A stretch of 64,000 nt of DNA, from positions 55,345 to 119,344 of the forward strand of contig CAZHOR010000006.1 in NCBI GenBank assembly GCA_964534325.1, written 5' to 3'. Position numbers and translations under genes: made by a program. Below, piece by piece: positions 8,115 to 17,096 of the stretch (position 1 is its first letter; every line of letters starts with the position of its first letter). Under the pieces are notes generated by a model. It did no database searches and was not told the origin of the DNA. It saw only the letters and a program-made list of their open reading frames with translations. Origin of the DNA: JdFR-22 sp964534325 (lineage in GTDB: Archaea > Halobacteriota > Archaeoglobi > Archaeoglobales > Archaeoglobaceae).

Positions 8115-9254
8115 ATGATAGACGCCACGATGCTGGTAGTAATAACCCTGCTCGCCTTTTTAACTCCTCTGCTGGCAGAACGGATCAGGATACCTGCGGT
8201 GGTGCTGGAAGTCTTTGCAGGGATGATCTTCGGTTATTACTGGGGCATCATCTACCAGACAGAGTGGCTGGAGTTCCTGTCAAGACTGGGCCTCATTTTC
8301 CTGATGTTCCTTTCCGGGCTGGAGCTTAACTTTAACCTCCTGAAGAGGAATTTCAGGTCCACTATCAATGGTCTGGTCTATTTTATAGTGGCTTTTGCTG
8401 TGGTCATCGGGATCACTACCCTTCTAACCCTACCATTCCTCTACCCCATTATCTTGATGACCACTTCTGTAGGGATTGTTTTGCCCATACTGCGTGAAAT
8501 GGGAATCATTAAGAGCCCTATGGGACAGCAGTTGCTGGTCACAGCCATAATAGCGGATATAGCGACCATGATAATCCTGGCATCTTATGCTATATGGGTC
8601 AAGACGGGTGTGTTGAATTACGAAATATTGCTTGTGTTGGGCATTTTTCTGGCGTTCGTTGCAGCCTACTTCATTGGCAGGTATATGATATGGTATTTCC
8701 CCCATTTTCTCTCCAGATGGTTCACTGACGACCCCATGGAGATCGGGGTTAGAGGCTCACTTGCTATAATGATATCATTTGTAGGATTGGCTTATCTCGT
8801 TCAGGTTGAAGCCATTCTGGGAGCCTTTCTTGCTGGAGCCTTGCTCTCGGTACTTTTTAGAGGTGGCTGGAGGCTTAACGAGAAGCTCAGCGGAATAGGT
8901 TATGGTTTCTTGATCCCCTTCTTCTTCATCTCTGTGGGAGCCAGAATAAATCTGGGAAGTGTGTTATCCTCAAACCTGGGATTGCTTCTCACTCTGCTGG
9001 CAATAGCCTTCACAGTGAAGATCCTGGTTTCCATGGTCAACACCCCCCATTTCGGCTTCAAGAACTCCTTGAGCATGGGCTTCCTGCTCACTTCTCAGCT
9101 CAGTCTGGTCATAGCTGGGGCAAGAATTGGATATGAGCTGGAAGTCATCAGTGTTGACGAGGAAGCGACCATAGTGTTCTTCGCCATAATAACCTGCATG
9201 CTCTCCCCCACCCTATTCAGGCTCATTTACGGAAGAATAAGGGATAATGGATGA
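8115..9254 (+). CDS. CPA2-family Na+(K+)/H+ antiporter membrane subunit
   Basis: A 379-aa, almost wholly hydrophobic protein with about 11-12 membrane segments. Motifs include ERIRIPAVVLEVFAGM, FLMFLSGLELN (conserved acidic site of Kef/NapA-type exchangers), TAIIADIATMIILA, and EAILGAFLAGALLS. The family exchanges Na+ or K+ for H+ across the cytoplasmic membrane. It directly follows the TrkA-type gene and is translationally coupled to it, matching the two-component Kef/GerN-like arrangement. Ion specificity cannot be read from sequence. Confidence 0.9.
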   Translation: MIDATMLVVITLLAFLTPLLAERIRIPAVVLEVFAGMIFGYYWGIIYQTEWLEFLSRLGLIFLMFLSGLELNFNLLKRNFRSTINGLVYFIVAFAVVIGITTLLTLPFLYPIILMTTSVGIVLPILREMGIIKSPMGQQLLVTAIIADIATMIILASYAIWVKTGVLNYEILLVLGIFLAFVAAYFIGRYMIWYFPHFLSRWFTDDPMEIGVRGSLAIMISFVGLAYLVQVEAILGAFLAGALLSVLFRGGWRLNEKLSGIGYGFLIPFFFISVGARINLGSVLSSNLGLLLTLLAIAFTVKILVSMVNTPHFGFKNSLSMGFLLTSQLSLVIAGARIGYELEVISVDEEATIVFFAIITCMLSPTLFRLIYGRIRDNG

Positions 9255-9292
9255 AACATGAAACATAATTCTAACTCAAAGAGTACAGTTGA

Positions 9293-9742
9293 TTAGAGGG
9301 GGATGACGTTCTCAATTGCATCGTTGAGTTTTCTCAAAATACAGTCAACTTCCTCGCAGTCGTTAAGAGGATTTACAATCTTTTGCTGGGAAAATACTTC
9401 ATTTAACACATCTACATACTCCTTTCCCGCCAGCACTATGATCATCTCGTATTCATCCAGCTCCTTCTCCTCTATCTGCTCCCACAACTCCTTTTTACTT
9501 ATTGCGGCAGAATCGTCGCCAAAGGAAGCGTGATAAGGTCCGGGAACTGTATCATCGGGAAGCAAGAACCCGTAGTTAGCCGAAAGAATACACCAGGAGT
9601 AGGGATGGAAGATCTCGGCATACTCTATACATTTCTTGGTCAATGGTCCAACATAGGCGTCTCTAGAGTTCGTAGGGCCAGCTTTGGGGTCTATATCCCA
9701 GATCTTTTTACTCCCTTCGGATACCACACAAAGTGTTTTCAT
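9293..9742 (-). CDS. DUF6884-like protein
   Basis: A 149-aa protein with the features I associate with DUF6884: an N-terminal strand followed by SKKIW, the AYVGPLTKKCIEYAE stretch, ILSANYGFL, and MIIVLAGKEYVDVL. The fold is predicted alpha/beta. The family function is not established; members often sit near mobile or nucleotide-related genes. It converges with the antiporter gene. Confidence is moderate for the family and nil for a reaction. Confidence 0.6.
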   Translation of the reverse strand: MKTLCVVSEGSKKIWDIDPKAGPTNSRDAYVGPLTKKCIEYAEIFHPYSWCILSANYGFLLPDDTVPGPYHASFGDDSAAISKKELWEQIEEKELDEYEMIIVLAGKEYVDVLNEVFSQQKIVNPLNDCEEVDCILRKLNDAIENVIPL

Positions 9743-9957
9743 GTTGCCATTACGATGTCGGTTGACCTCTCTATTATTCTTTCGGGCTGAAACATATAAT
9801 CACCACGGTCAACAAGACAGCACTTAAAATTCCCATGTCGCAACCTACCCAGCTCTCTAAGGCTCAAGACTGAACCCAAAATTTGATACACACCAGATCA
9901 ACCCTTCATCATACAACTTGTAATACAATTAAATAATGGGGTGTACGAGGAAATAAG

Positions 9958-10332
9958 ATGGGAATTGTGGACGAGCTCAAAAAGAAGTTGCAGGGCGACC
10001 CTCAGGAAATGGTAGAGGTTTTGGTGGACGAAATAGATAGACTGGTGGCATCCTCGTGGAAGAAGGTCGATGATAACAGGGTCAGTGGAAATGGGGAAAC
10101 GGAAGCGGATTACGAATTTCTTTATCAGGCTGAATGGGACAGGGTTGAAGTGGAAATGAATTATAAGCCTCCTCATATCGAGGTGGTGGTCAAGTCACCC
10201 AAGAAGATGATGGAGCACAAAATAACTGTTTCTGAATTCGTGGAAAAGAAAGCCATGAAGCTCAAACTCAAGAACCAGGAAGAGCTGGGGAGGGTGGTAA
10301 ATTGGCTGGTGAATAAAATAGAGGAAAGATAG
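9958..10332 (+). CDS. Conserved-looking hypothetical protein
   Basis: A 124-aa soluble protein rich in Lys/Glu/Val, with alternating helix and strand (MVEVLVDEIDRLV, RVEVEMNYKPPHIEVVVKS) and a basic C-terminal helix ending NWLVNKIEER. A GAGG site lies 7 bp before the ATG. I do not recognise the family. It precedes the mannosyl-3-phosphoglycerate synthase gene by 70 bp, but a separate TATA element in the gap argues against obligate co-transcription. Confidence 0.6.
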   Translation: MGIVDELKKKLQGDPQEMVEVLVDEIDRLVASSWKKVDDNRVSGNGETEADYEFLYQAEWDRVEVEMNYKPPHIEVVVKSPKKMMEHKITVSEFVEKKAMKLKLKNQEELGRVVNWLVNKIEER

Positions 10333-10405
10333 ACAAGTATAATGGCTATTTTTCCCTTAGACAACATTATTTATAATATATCAACTGTTCTAAATATGGG
10401 GCAAT

Positions 10406-11578
10406 ATGATAATAGAATCTCCAACCACTTCGGATATATTGGGTTCAGTAAAGATTTATGGTCTACAAAGGGTTTTGGTACTCGAGTCGAGAGAATGCGA
10501 GTCTCCAATGCTTCAGTGCGTTTTAGGGGATGAGATCGAGGATATACTGGAGAGAATGGCCGTGATCCTGCCGGTTAAAGATGAGAAGCTGAATTTACTG
10601 GATGGGGTGTTGAGGGCTATTCCTTATAACTGCACCATTATAGTGGTGTCCAACAGCAATAGGGAAAAAAGAGACGTTTTTAGAATGGAAGAGGACATTG
10701 TAAAAAATTTTTACAAGCTTACCAGACGCTCGGTAACCCTCGTCCATCAGAAAGACCCTGGTCTGGCTTTAGCTTTGAAGGAAGCAGGATATGATGACAT
10801 CTTGGACGAAGGTGAGGTGGTCAGAGACGGGAAGGCTGAGGGGATGATCATAGGGTTGCTCATCGCCAAATATTTGGGTAAGGACTATGTAGGCTTCATC
10901 GATGCAGATAACTACTTTCCCTGTGCGGTTAATGAGTATGTGAGGGATTATGCAGCAGGATTCAGGATGTCAAACTCTCCGTATGCTATGGTAAGACTGC
11001 ACTGGAAGCATAAACCCAAGATAGTTAAGCGCAAGCTCTACTTCAAGAAATGGGGGAGAGTTTCCCAGATAACCAACAAATACATTAACCAGCTCTTATC
11101 AAGCAAGAGCGGCTTCGAAACAGAGATAGTTAGTACAGGAAATGCGGGAGAGCATGCTATGACCATGGAGCTCGCCACTATAATGGATTACTCCACTGGA
11201 TACTCCATTGAACCTTACCAGCTCATATACCTACTCGAAGAGTTCGGAAGAGATGAAACAAAGTATAAAGACGCTGCTAGCGCTGGAATCGAGATCTATC
11301 AGATCGAAACTCTAAACCCCCACCTCCATGAAGAAAAAGGTGAAGTCCACGTCAAGGGGATGATAATGGGCTCTCTTTCTGCCATCTATCACAGCAAAAT
11401 GATGACCAGGGAATTGAGGACAAAGATCCTGCAGGAATTAAAGGCACTTGAAGTAATAGAATCAGAAGAGGACATCAAAAAGAACTTATTTCTCCCCTCC
11501 ATAGAAAAAGTCGACGTATCAAAATTCTTCAAGATATTGAGCGAGAACTCACAGTCAATGGTCAGCTACCTGAATTGA
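10406..11578 (+). CDS. mpgS: Mannosyl-3-phosphoglycerate synthase
   Basis: A 390-aa GT55 glycosyltransferase. It condenses GDP-mannose with 3-phosphoglycerate, the first step to the compatible solute mannosylglycerate. Visible signatures are MAVILPVKDEKLNLLDGVL, VVSNSNREKR, HQKDPGLALALKEAG, the metal-binding FIDADNYFP motif, and STGNAGEHAMTMELA. Length equals the family norm. A TATA-like TTATTTATAATATA about 30 bp upstream suggests a leaderless transcript. The matching phosphatase gene (mpgP) is not adjacent. The product supports salt or heat adaptation. Confidence 0.95.
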   Translation: MIIESPTTSDILGSVKIYGLQRVLVLESRECESPMLQCVLGDEIEDILERMAVILPVKDEKLNLLDGVLRAIPYNCTIIVVSNSNREKRDVFRMEEDIVKNFYKLTRRSVTLVHQKDPGLALALKEAGYDDILDEGEVVRDGKAEGMIIGLLIAKYLGKDYVGFIDADNYFPCAVNEYVRDYAAGFRMSNSPYAMVRLHWKHKPKIVKRKLYFKKWGRVSQITNKYINQLLSSKSGFETEIVSTGNAGEHAMTMELATIMDYSTGYSIEPYQLIYLLEEFGRDETKYKDAASAGIEIYQIETLNPHLHEEKGEVHVKGMIMGSLSAIYHSKMMTRELRTKILQELKALEVIESEEDIKKNLFLPSIEKVDVSKFFKILSENSQSMVSYLN

Positions 11579-11675
11579 CTTGTTGTTTTCATTGATTACC
11601 TGTTAACCAATCTTTATTTTGCCTTGTTTTGAACGAACAAGTGGAGTATAGGATTAATATATCTTGATTTAGAAT

Positions 11676-12443
11676 ATGAAAAAGATGGTCAAGATAGGTA
11701 TTTGTGGTAAAGGAGGTGTGGGTAAAACCACTCTTGCTGCGGTGCTGGCCCACTTGTTCGCTGAAGAGGGTTATTCGGTAACTGCCATAGACTGTGATTC
11801 TTCATTTAACTTACCCTACGTTCTGGGGGTTGGGGAGAAGATAAAACCGCTCTCAGAGCTGAAGGAGGTAATTCAAGAGCGGGTGGTGATGGAAGGAGGG
11901 ATGTTCAGATACAATCCCAAGGTGGATGACGTGCTCAGGGATTATTCCGCATTGAATGAGGATGGTGTGAGGGTAGCTGTTCTGGGCACAATTGAGAAGG
12001 GGGGTGAAGGCTGTTTTTGCCCTGAAAATGCCTTTCTCAAAGCCATATTGAGGCATGCAATCTTCAAGAGCGATGAAGTGCTGATACTGGATATGGAAGC
12101 GGGGATAGAGCATCTGGGCAGGGGGACTGCTAAGGGTGTAGACCTCCTTATAGCTGTGGTGGAGCCGGGGATGAGGAGCTTTGAAACCCTCAACAGGATA
12201 AGAAAACTTGCCGAAGATATTGGCATTGGTAAGCTGGCAGTGGTAGTGAACAAGTTCGTGGAGACTGAAGAAAGCAAGGGTATGATAGAAAAGCTGGACG
12301 CTCCCGTTTTGGGTATTATACCGTTTGACCAGTGTTTCGTAGAGGCTGACCTAAAGAATGCCCCTCCTTATAAGATATGTGGTCTGGAAAAGTTCATGGA
12401 GATAAAGAATAACCTGGCGGCTCTTGTGGGGGATGACAGTTGA
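11676..12443 (+). CDS. cooC: CooC-type MinD/ParA ATPase (nickel-enzyme maturation)
   Basis: A 255-aa P-loop ATPase with the deviant Walker A GKGGVGKTTLAA at residues 11-22, the DCDSS switch and LILDMEAGIEHLGRG. A CFCP cysteine pair near residue 112 matches the CxC metal site of CooC, which inserts Ni into CO dehydrogenase. The start at 11676 lies about 25 bp after a TATA element (ATTAATATATC). Its last bases overlap the DUF166 gene. Nickel maturation is a family-level inference that fits the nickel-rich content of the window. Confidence 0.85.
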   Translation: MKKMVKIGICGKGGVGKTTLAAVLAHLFAEEGYSVTAIDCDSSFNLPYVLGVGEKIKPLSELKEVIQERVVMEGGMFRYNPKVDDVLRDYSALNEDGVRVAVLGTIEKGGEGCFCPENAFLKAILRHAIFKSDEVLILDMEAGIEHLGRGTAKGVDLLIAVVEPGMRSFETLNRIRKLAEDIGIGKLAVVVNKFVETEESKGMIEKLDAPVLGIIPFDQCFVEADLKNAPPYKICGLEKFMEIKNNLAALVGDDS

Positions 12444-13099
12444 AAGTGGCCATAATACGGAGAGGCTACCACGGAAAACAGTCGGCCCAGGAAATATCCA
12501 AAAAGTACCGGGTCATCACTCATTATCTCCCCGAAGAGCTGCCCCCGATAATGGAAGAAGTGGAGATTCCTCAAGAGATTCTCGATTCTGATCTGGTCAT
12601 CAGTTACGCCAATCATCCCGACATCAATCTCGAGCTGGTCAAGAAAGCTATGGGAGCTGTTTTCATTACGGGGAAAGGCGGTTCAAAATCCCAGTTACTG
12701 AAAGAGGCTGAGAAGAATGGTACCAAAGTGTTTATAGAGCAGATCTGCTGTTCTGTTAACCCGGACAAGGGGAATATGGAGTTCTTCCGTTATTTTGGGA
12801 GACCGGAGTTTGAGGTCCAGCTGGATCCGTATGAGAAGAAGATCGAGGATGTGAAGGTGGTCAGGACCGCTTTTTGCGGGGCAACCCATTTTGTGGCCCA
12901 GAAGCTCCAGGGTGTAGATGTTGAGAGGGCTCCTTCTCTGGCGGGTTATTATACTCAGGTTTACCCCTGCCTGGCGTCCAGAGGGATAGAGGGAAAGATC
13001 CACCTCGCTGCAAAGATCCATCTCAAAGCCATGGAGAGAGCCATCAGCAGGGCATCATCAGAAGGTGGCCAGCGTGTTGGCGATGATGCTCAACAGTAA
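12440..13099 (+). CDS. DUF166 family protein
   Basis: A 219-aa protein starting at a TTG that overlaps the stop of the cooC-like gene by 4 bp, so the two are translationally coupled. DUF166 features include the N-terminal KVAIIRRGYHGKQ, FITGKGGSKSQLLKEAE, the paired-cysteine QICCSVNP, and a second pair of Cys (TAFCGATHF, VYPCLAS). Archaeal homologues are often labelled thymidylate synthase-like without proof. Conserved cysteines suggest metal or Fe-S binding. Coupling to a CooC ATPase hints at metal-cofactor chemistry. Confidence 0.8.
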   Translation: MKVAIIRRGYHGKQSAQEISKKYRVITHYLPEELPPIMEEVEIPQEILDSDLVISYANHPDINLELVKKAMGAVFITGKGGSKSQLLKEAEKNGTKVFIEQICCSVNPDKGNMEFFRYFGRPEFEVQLDPYEKKIEDVKVVRTAFCGATHFVAQKLQGVDVERAPSLAGYYTQVYPCLASRGIEGKIHLAAKIHLKAMERAISRASSEGGQRVGDDAQQ

Positions 13100-13933
13100 A
13101 ATGGCGCTGGTAACCGCGTTGGCATTGAAGAATGCTATCTGGATCTTCTTTTCATCATAATTCTCCCCCACGATAGCGTGCTGGTAGATGAGGAGTAGTG
13201 CCATTATGGCAATCCCCATAACGGCAATGGCGTTCAATCCGTAGAGGTAGAGGGAGTAAACGATGAGGAAGAAAAAGATGGTGTGATTTAAAGCGGAAAC
13301 TATCAGGGCGTTCTTGATCCCGAAATGAGCGCCAAAGGAATGAAGACCGTACTTCCTATCGAATTCAACGTCCTGCAGCCCGTAAATAATGTCAAAACCT
13401 GCCACCCAGAAGACCACTCCTGCACCCAATAAGGTTATCATCAACTCATTACCGAGTGGGTTGAAGGAGTTGCTAACCGCAATCCACCCTCCCAGTGGTG
13501 CGTAGGCCAAATTCAATCCCAGCACGTAGTGGCTGAGGCAGGTGAACCGCTTCAAATAAGGATAGATTAAGGCTGTGATAGCCGGGATGGGGGAAAGCAT
13601 GAATGCCGTCTCATTTATGAGGAAAGCTGAAGAAAAGAACACTACACCGGAGATGATGGCTATAGCGTAACTCTCCCGTAGAGAGACCTCACCGGCAGGT
13701 AGATGGCGGTCGGCTGTCCGGGGATTCAAAGCGTCAATATCCCTGTCAATTATCCTGTTCAGGGTCATAGCCAGGGTCCGCATTCCAGTGAAAGCAATGA
13801 GAATAAGTATAAAGACCCTCAAAGAAAATAACCCGGAAGCGGAGAGAAAGGCCCCGGCATAAGCGAATGGCAGTGCGAACAGAGTATGCTCGATCTTTAT
13901 GAAATCAGTGTAAGTTTTCAACCTGCCCATCAT
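13058..13933 (-). CDS. UbiA-family polyprenyltransferase
   Basis: A 291-aa membrane prenyltransferase with about nine transmembrane helices. The first Asp-rich motif is NRIIDRDIDALNPRT near residue 60-75 and the second is DIIYGLQDVEFDRKYG near 180-195, both needed for Mg-diphosphate binding. The closest character is the 4-hydroxybenzoate or MqnP-like branch, which attaches isoprenoid tails to aromatic head groups (quinones; in some methanogens possibly methanophenazine, an inference). It overlaps the DUF166 gene tail-to-tail by 42 bp. Confidence 0.85.
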   Translation of the reverse strand: MMGRLKTYTDFIKIEHTLFALPFAYAGAFLSASGLFSLRVFILILIAFTGMRTLAMTLNRIIDRDIDALNPRTADRHLPAGEVSLRESYAIAIISGVVFFSSAFLINETAFMLSPIPAITALIYPYLKRFTCLSHYVLGLNLAYAPLGGWIAVSNSFNPLGNELMITLLGAGVVFWVAGFDIIYGLQDVEFDRKYGLHSFGAHFGIKNALIVSALNHTIFFFLIVYSLYLYGLNAIAVMGIAIMALLLIYQHAIVGENYDEKKIQIAFFNANAVTSAILLLSIIANTLATF

Positions 13934-14021
13934 CAGTAGCAGAATTGATAATGGTAAAATTAAGGTTTTGGTTTACTACTATTAGTCCCGTAAAATACAA
14001 GGATAAAACCAAAAATAAAAA

Positions 14022-14888
14022 ATGGTTGCGGTCCATGAAATGCGTATGTTCAAAGATGCCTGTGAAGCTGCTGAATCGGCAGTGTTTTCCATGCTCCTCG
14101 AAGTCTCAGCGAATCCCAAGTCAGGTAATGTGGATAGAGAACATGATTATCCTGACATGAGATACGAGCACTTCATTTTTTCTGCCCTCAAATCTTATCC
14201 CGTCTTCTTGAAATCCGCAAAAAGAGAGCAAAATATTGGAGAGCTGATACTTGATGCGGTTAAAAGGTCTTCAGCTCAAACAGGCAAAAATCTTCACTTC
14301 GGATCATTCCTGCTTATGGTGCCGCTGGTATACAGCTGGGAGGGAAACCCACAGGAAATAACTTCTAAAGCAGTATCATCCATAAAGAACACTGACTTTA
14401 AGGAATCTCTGGCTGTAATGGAGGCTTTCAATCTTTTGGGTGCTAGAGTGATGGACGCTCACCAGTTGAGCATGAGAGATAAGGATACTGAAAAGGCTCT
14501 TAGAGAAGAAAAGCTGAACCTTTATCAGTGGATGAACAGGGCCCCACCCGGAAACATCATAGCTCAGGAGCTGACCAACGGTTATAAGCACAGTCTGAGG
14601 GGGTCCCGATTAGTGAGGGGTTTCATGGAAGAGGAAAACGATATTAACTCTGCTGTAGTCCTCACCTATCACACCCTGCTCTCAGAATTGCCCGATCCCC
14701 TGATCATTTCCAAACACGGGGAAGAAGTTGCGGAAGAAGTGATGGAAAAGGCGGAAAAAGCGTTAGAGAAAAGGGATTTTGAGGCTCTGGATGAAGAGTT
14801 TATATCAAGGGAAATAAATCCAGGAACCATTGCTGATCTGATATCTTCTTCGATCTTTCTGGCTCTTGCGGAGGGATTAACATTTTAA
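14022..14888 (+). CDS. CitG/MdcB-like triphosphoribosyl-dephospho-CoA synthase family protein
   Basis: A 288-aa helical protein with hallmarks of the CitG family: EVSANPKSGNVDREHDYPDM, TGKNLHFGSFLLMVPL, HQLSMRD and TYHTLLSELPDPLI. The bacterial enzyme makes the prosthetic group precursor of citrate lyase. Methanogens lack that enzyme, so here the substrate is unknown. I recall that archaeal members co-occur with tetrahydromethanopterin-using organisms. It is followed after 11 bp by DUF447 and then spermidine synthase, probably one operon. Confidence 0.8.
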   Translation: MVAVHEMRMFKDACEAAESAVFSMLLEVSANPKSGNVDREHDYPDMRYEHFIFSALKSYPVFLKSAKREQNIGELILDAVKRSSAQTGKNLHFGSFLLMVPLVYSWEGNPQEITSKAVSSIKNTDFKESLAVMEAFNLLGARVMDAHQLSMRDKDTEKALREEKLNLYQWMNRAPPGNIIAQELTNGYKHSLRGSRLVRGFMEEENDINSAVVLTYHTLLSELPDPLIISKHGEEVAEEVMEKAEKALEKRDFEALDEEFISREINPGTIADLISSSIFLALAEGLTF

Positions 14889-14899
14889 CTCTTGCTGAT

Positions 14900-15457
14900 T
14901 TGGGTTTATTGAATGGAATAAATGAGGTCATAGGGATCACTCAGGGAGAGTGGCTGAACACAGCTCCACTGGGAATAATTATTGAAGACCAGAACTCCAC
15001 TTTAGCCAGGATTAAGTTATACAGGTCACACACCAGAGATAATATAGAGAGAGGCACTCCTTTATGGGTCAACGTGACCTATGACCCGTTCGTGTTCGTC
15101 ATATCATCCTTCGAGGACCTTGAAAAGGATCACTTCGAATCTATTGACCCCCCGATCATCAAAAACTCGCTGGCATGGGCGAAAATGGAGACCACAGTAA
15201 AAGAAAGTTTTGTTCAGCTCCACCTGGTGGATGGTGAAGCAATGGACCGTCATTTCAGGATTAGAGCAGTTAATAGGGGTTTTAATGCTCTTATAGAGGC
15301 TCTGGTCCATGCCACCAGATACGTGAGATCAGGGGATGAGGAATTGAAAAATAGGATTTATTACTACGGCAACATCGTGGAGAAATGCGGGAGGAAAGAA
15401 GAGAAACAAGCATTTGAGCTGCTCATGGACTATACCGGTTTGTCATCAAGTTTATAA
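14900..15457 (+). CDS. DUF447 flavoprotein-like protein
   Basis: A 185-aa protein starting at TTG, with the DUF447 pattern: N-terminal NEVIGITQGEWLNTAPLGII, then ARIKLYRSHTRDNIERG, and RAVNRGFNALIEALVHATRY. The fold is expected to be a split-barrel FMN-binding type. It sits 11 bp after the CitG-like gene, a pairing I associate with methanogens and H4MPT-dependent methylotrophs; a role in C1-cofactor metabolism is inference. Start choice is uncertain between TTG codons at 14900 and 14909. Confidence 0.8.
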   Translation: MGLLNGINEVIGITQGEWLNTAPLGIIIEDQNSTLARIKLYRSHTRDNIERGTPLWVNVTYDPFVFVISSFEDLEKDHFESIDPPIIKNSLAWAKMETTVKESFVQLHLVDGEAMDRHFRIRAVNRGFNALIEALVHATRYVRSGDEELKNRIYYYGNIVEKCGRKEEKQAFELLMDYTGLSSSL

Positions 15458-15479
15458 AACATTTAAATCATTGTCACAC

Positions 15480-16292
15480 ATGGAGTGGTTTGAGGAAACT
15501 ATAGATAACACCCTGGGATTGAAGGTAGGGGTCAAGAAGAAGCTATTTGAGCACTCAGGAATCCAGCACATCGAAATTTTTGATACTGTTCTGGGAAAGA
15601 TGCTGGTCATCGACCATAAGATCCAGTTGATAGAGGGATACGAGCCTTCTTACCATGAGATGCTGGTCCATGTCCCCATGATGTTGCATGAAAACCCTCA
15701 AAAAGTCCTTATAATCGGTGGGGGAGACGGAGGAACTGCCAGAGAAGTTCTGAAGCATGACCCTCGAGAAGTGGTCATGGTGGAAGTTGATGAGCAAGTG
15801 GTTCAGGCCAGCAAAGAGCACATGGGAATAGATGCTGGGGCTCTGGAAGATCCCAGATTGAATCTGTTGTTCGAGAACGGGATCGAATACGTCAAGAATA
15901 CTAAAGAAAGATTTGACGTGTTGGTCGTTGATGGAACCGACCCCACTCCTGTCAGCGAAGCACTTTTCACCGAAGAATTCTATAATCGGTGCTCCCGGGT
16001 AGCGGACTACTTCTCCATCCAGAGTCAGAGTCCACTGCTCCAGAAAGCAGATTTCATAGAGGTTTACCGTAAAACCGCTGTATTTGGGGACAGGCAGGTT
16101 TACCTGGCCAACATCCCCATGTATCCCGGAGGGTTGTGGAGCTTTATCCTTGGTTCTCCCCAGGTGATCAAGAACGAGTTGAAAGAATTAGAAGAAAGAT
16201 TTCAGGATAGAAATATTAGCACCGAATACTATAACCCGGCTGTCCACTGCGCAGCATTCTCACTTCCCGTGTGGGTGCAGAAGTTGCTTTAG
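15480..16292 (+). CDS. speE: Spermidine synthase (polyamine aminopropyltransferase)
   Basis: A 270-aa aminopropyltransferase. It shows MEWFEETIDNTLGLKVG at the start, YHEMLVHVPM, the GGGDGGTAREVLKH dcSAM-binding loop, EVDEQVV and VLVVDGTDP (catalytic Asp region). It transfers the aminopropyl group from decarboxylated SAM to a polyamine. The ATG at 15480 is chosen because upstream in-frame codons overlap the DUF447 end and look unlike the family. It lies 22 bp after DUF447. Confidence 0.95.
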   Translation: MEWFEETIDNTLGLKVGVKKKLFEHSGIQHIEIFDTVLGKMLVIDHKIQLIEGYEPSYHEMLVHVPMMLHENPQKVLIIGGGDGGTAREVLKHDPREVVMVEVDEQVVQASKEHMGIDAGALEDPRLNLLFENGIEYVKNTKERFDVLVVDGTDPTPVSEALFTEEFYNRCSRVADYFSIQSQSPLLQKADFIEVYRKTAVFGDRQVYLANIPMYPGGLWSFILGSPQVIKNELKELEERFQDRNISTEYYNPAVHCAAFSLPVWVQKLL

Positions 16293-16338
16293 AGTAATAT
16301 GAGAGATGCTGAAAGACTTGATCAGTAATTGTGAACGA

Positions 16339-17079
16339 TCAGACGTTTCTGCCGATGAGTATGAAGCCTGTGTGCCATACTCTGGTTACGGGTCGGGTTC
16401 CCACTCTCTTGAACTCCAGATCGTTTCTGAGGAGTTCAAAACACTCGATCTCGCTGAAATCTGCTTTATCCATCTGATTATACACCCTCTTGGTGGCCTC
16501 GAAGTAGGGGTTGTAAACCGCTACATATCCGCTGACTTTGAGTATCTCTTTTGCCTTGGGAATGAACTCTGAGTCATCCTTCATGTCAAGGACTATGAGA
16601 TCGAACTCCTTTTTGAAACCGTCTGCAACTGATACAGCGTCACCAACAAGCTGGTGGATGTTCTTCAATTTGGCCAGCTTGAAATTCCCTCTGGCAACCT
16701 TGGCGAAATCCTTTCTCTTCTCTATGGTCACCACTTCTCCATACTTGTTGAAGTAGGCCATGTAAGCGGCGATCATCCCGCTTCCAGTGCCGGCGTCTAG
16801 AATGAGAGAATCGGGAGACAGACCGGTGTTGGCGATAATCGCTCCAATATCTTTGGGCATTATGGGAGTGGAGCCTCTCTTGAAGTGCTTGAAAAAATCG
16901 GGTGGTTTAAAGGGAAGAATCTTGAATTTGGTCCCCAGATGAGAGTCAATATCGTCTCCAGGCTGTTTTTCCTTTAGCTCTTCCAGATCAATTATCCCGC
17001 TGTGGGTATGAAATTCTCCCTGGAACTCCTCAATAAGAAAACTGTGCTTTCCTCTGACGAGGACAACTGGTGGCTCCAT
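16339..17079 (-). CDS. trmI: tRNA (adenine-N1)-methyltransferase, TrmI-like
   Basis: A 246-aa class I SAM methyltransferase. Residues 85-110 give PKDIGAIIANTGLSPDSLILDAGTGSG, followed by EKRKDFAKVARGNF and FDLIVLDMKD, the TrmI order. Archaeal TrmI methylates A57/A58 in the T-loop. The N-terminal 70 residues form the small OB-like domain (VLVRGKHSFLIEEFQGEFHTHSGIID). It follows the NAC gene on the same strand after 17 bp, so the two form an operon. Confidence 0.9.
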   Translation of the reverse strand: MEPPVVLVRGKHSFLIEEFQGEFHTHSGIIDLEELKEKQPGDDIDSHLGTKFKILPFKPPDFFKHFKRGSTPIMPKDIGAIIANTGLSPDSLILDAGTGSGMIAAYMAYFNKYGEVVTIEKRKDFAKVARGNFKLAKLKNIHQLVGDAVSVADGFKKEFDLIVLDMKDDSEFIPKAKEILKVSGYVAVYNPYFEATKRVYNQMDKADFSEIECFELLRNDLEFKRVGTRPVTRVWHTGFILIGRNV

Positions 17080-17096
17080 TAGATATCCGTTAAATA

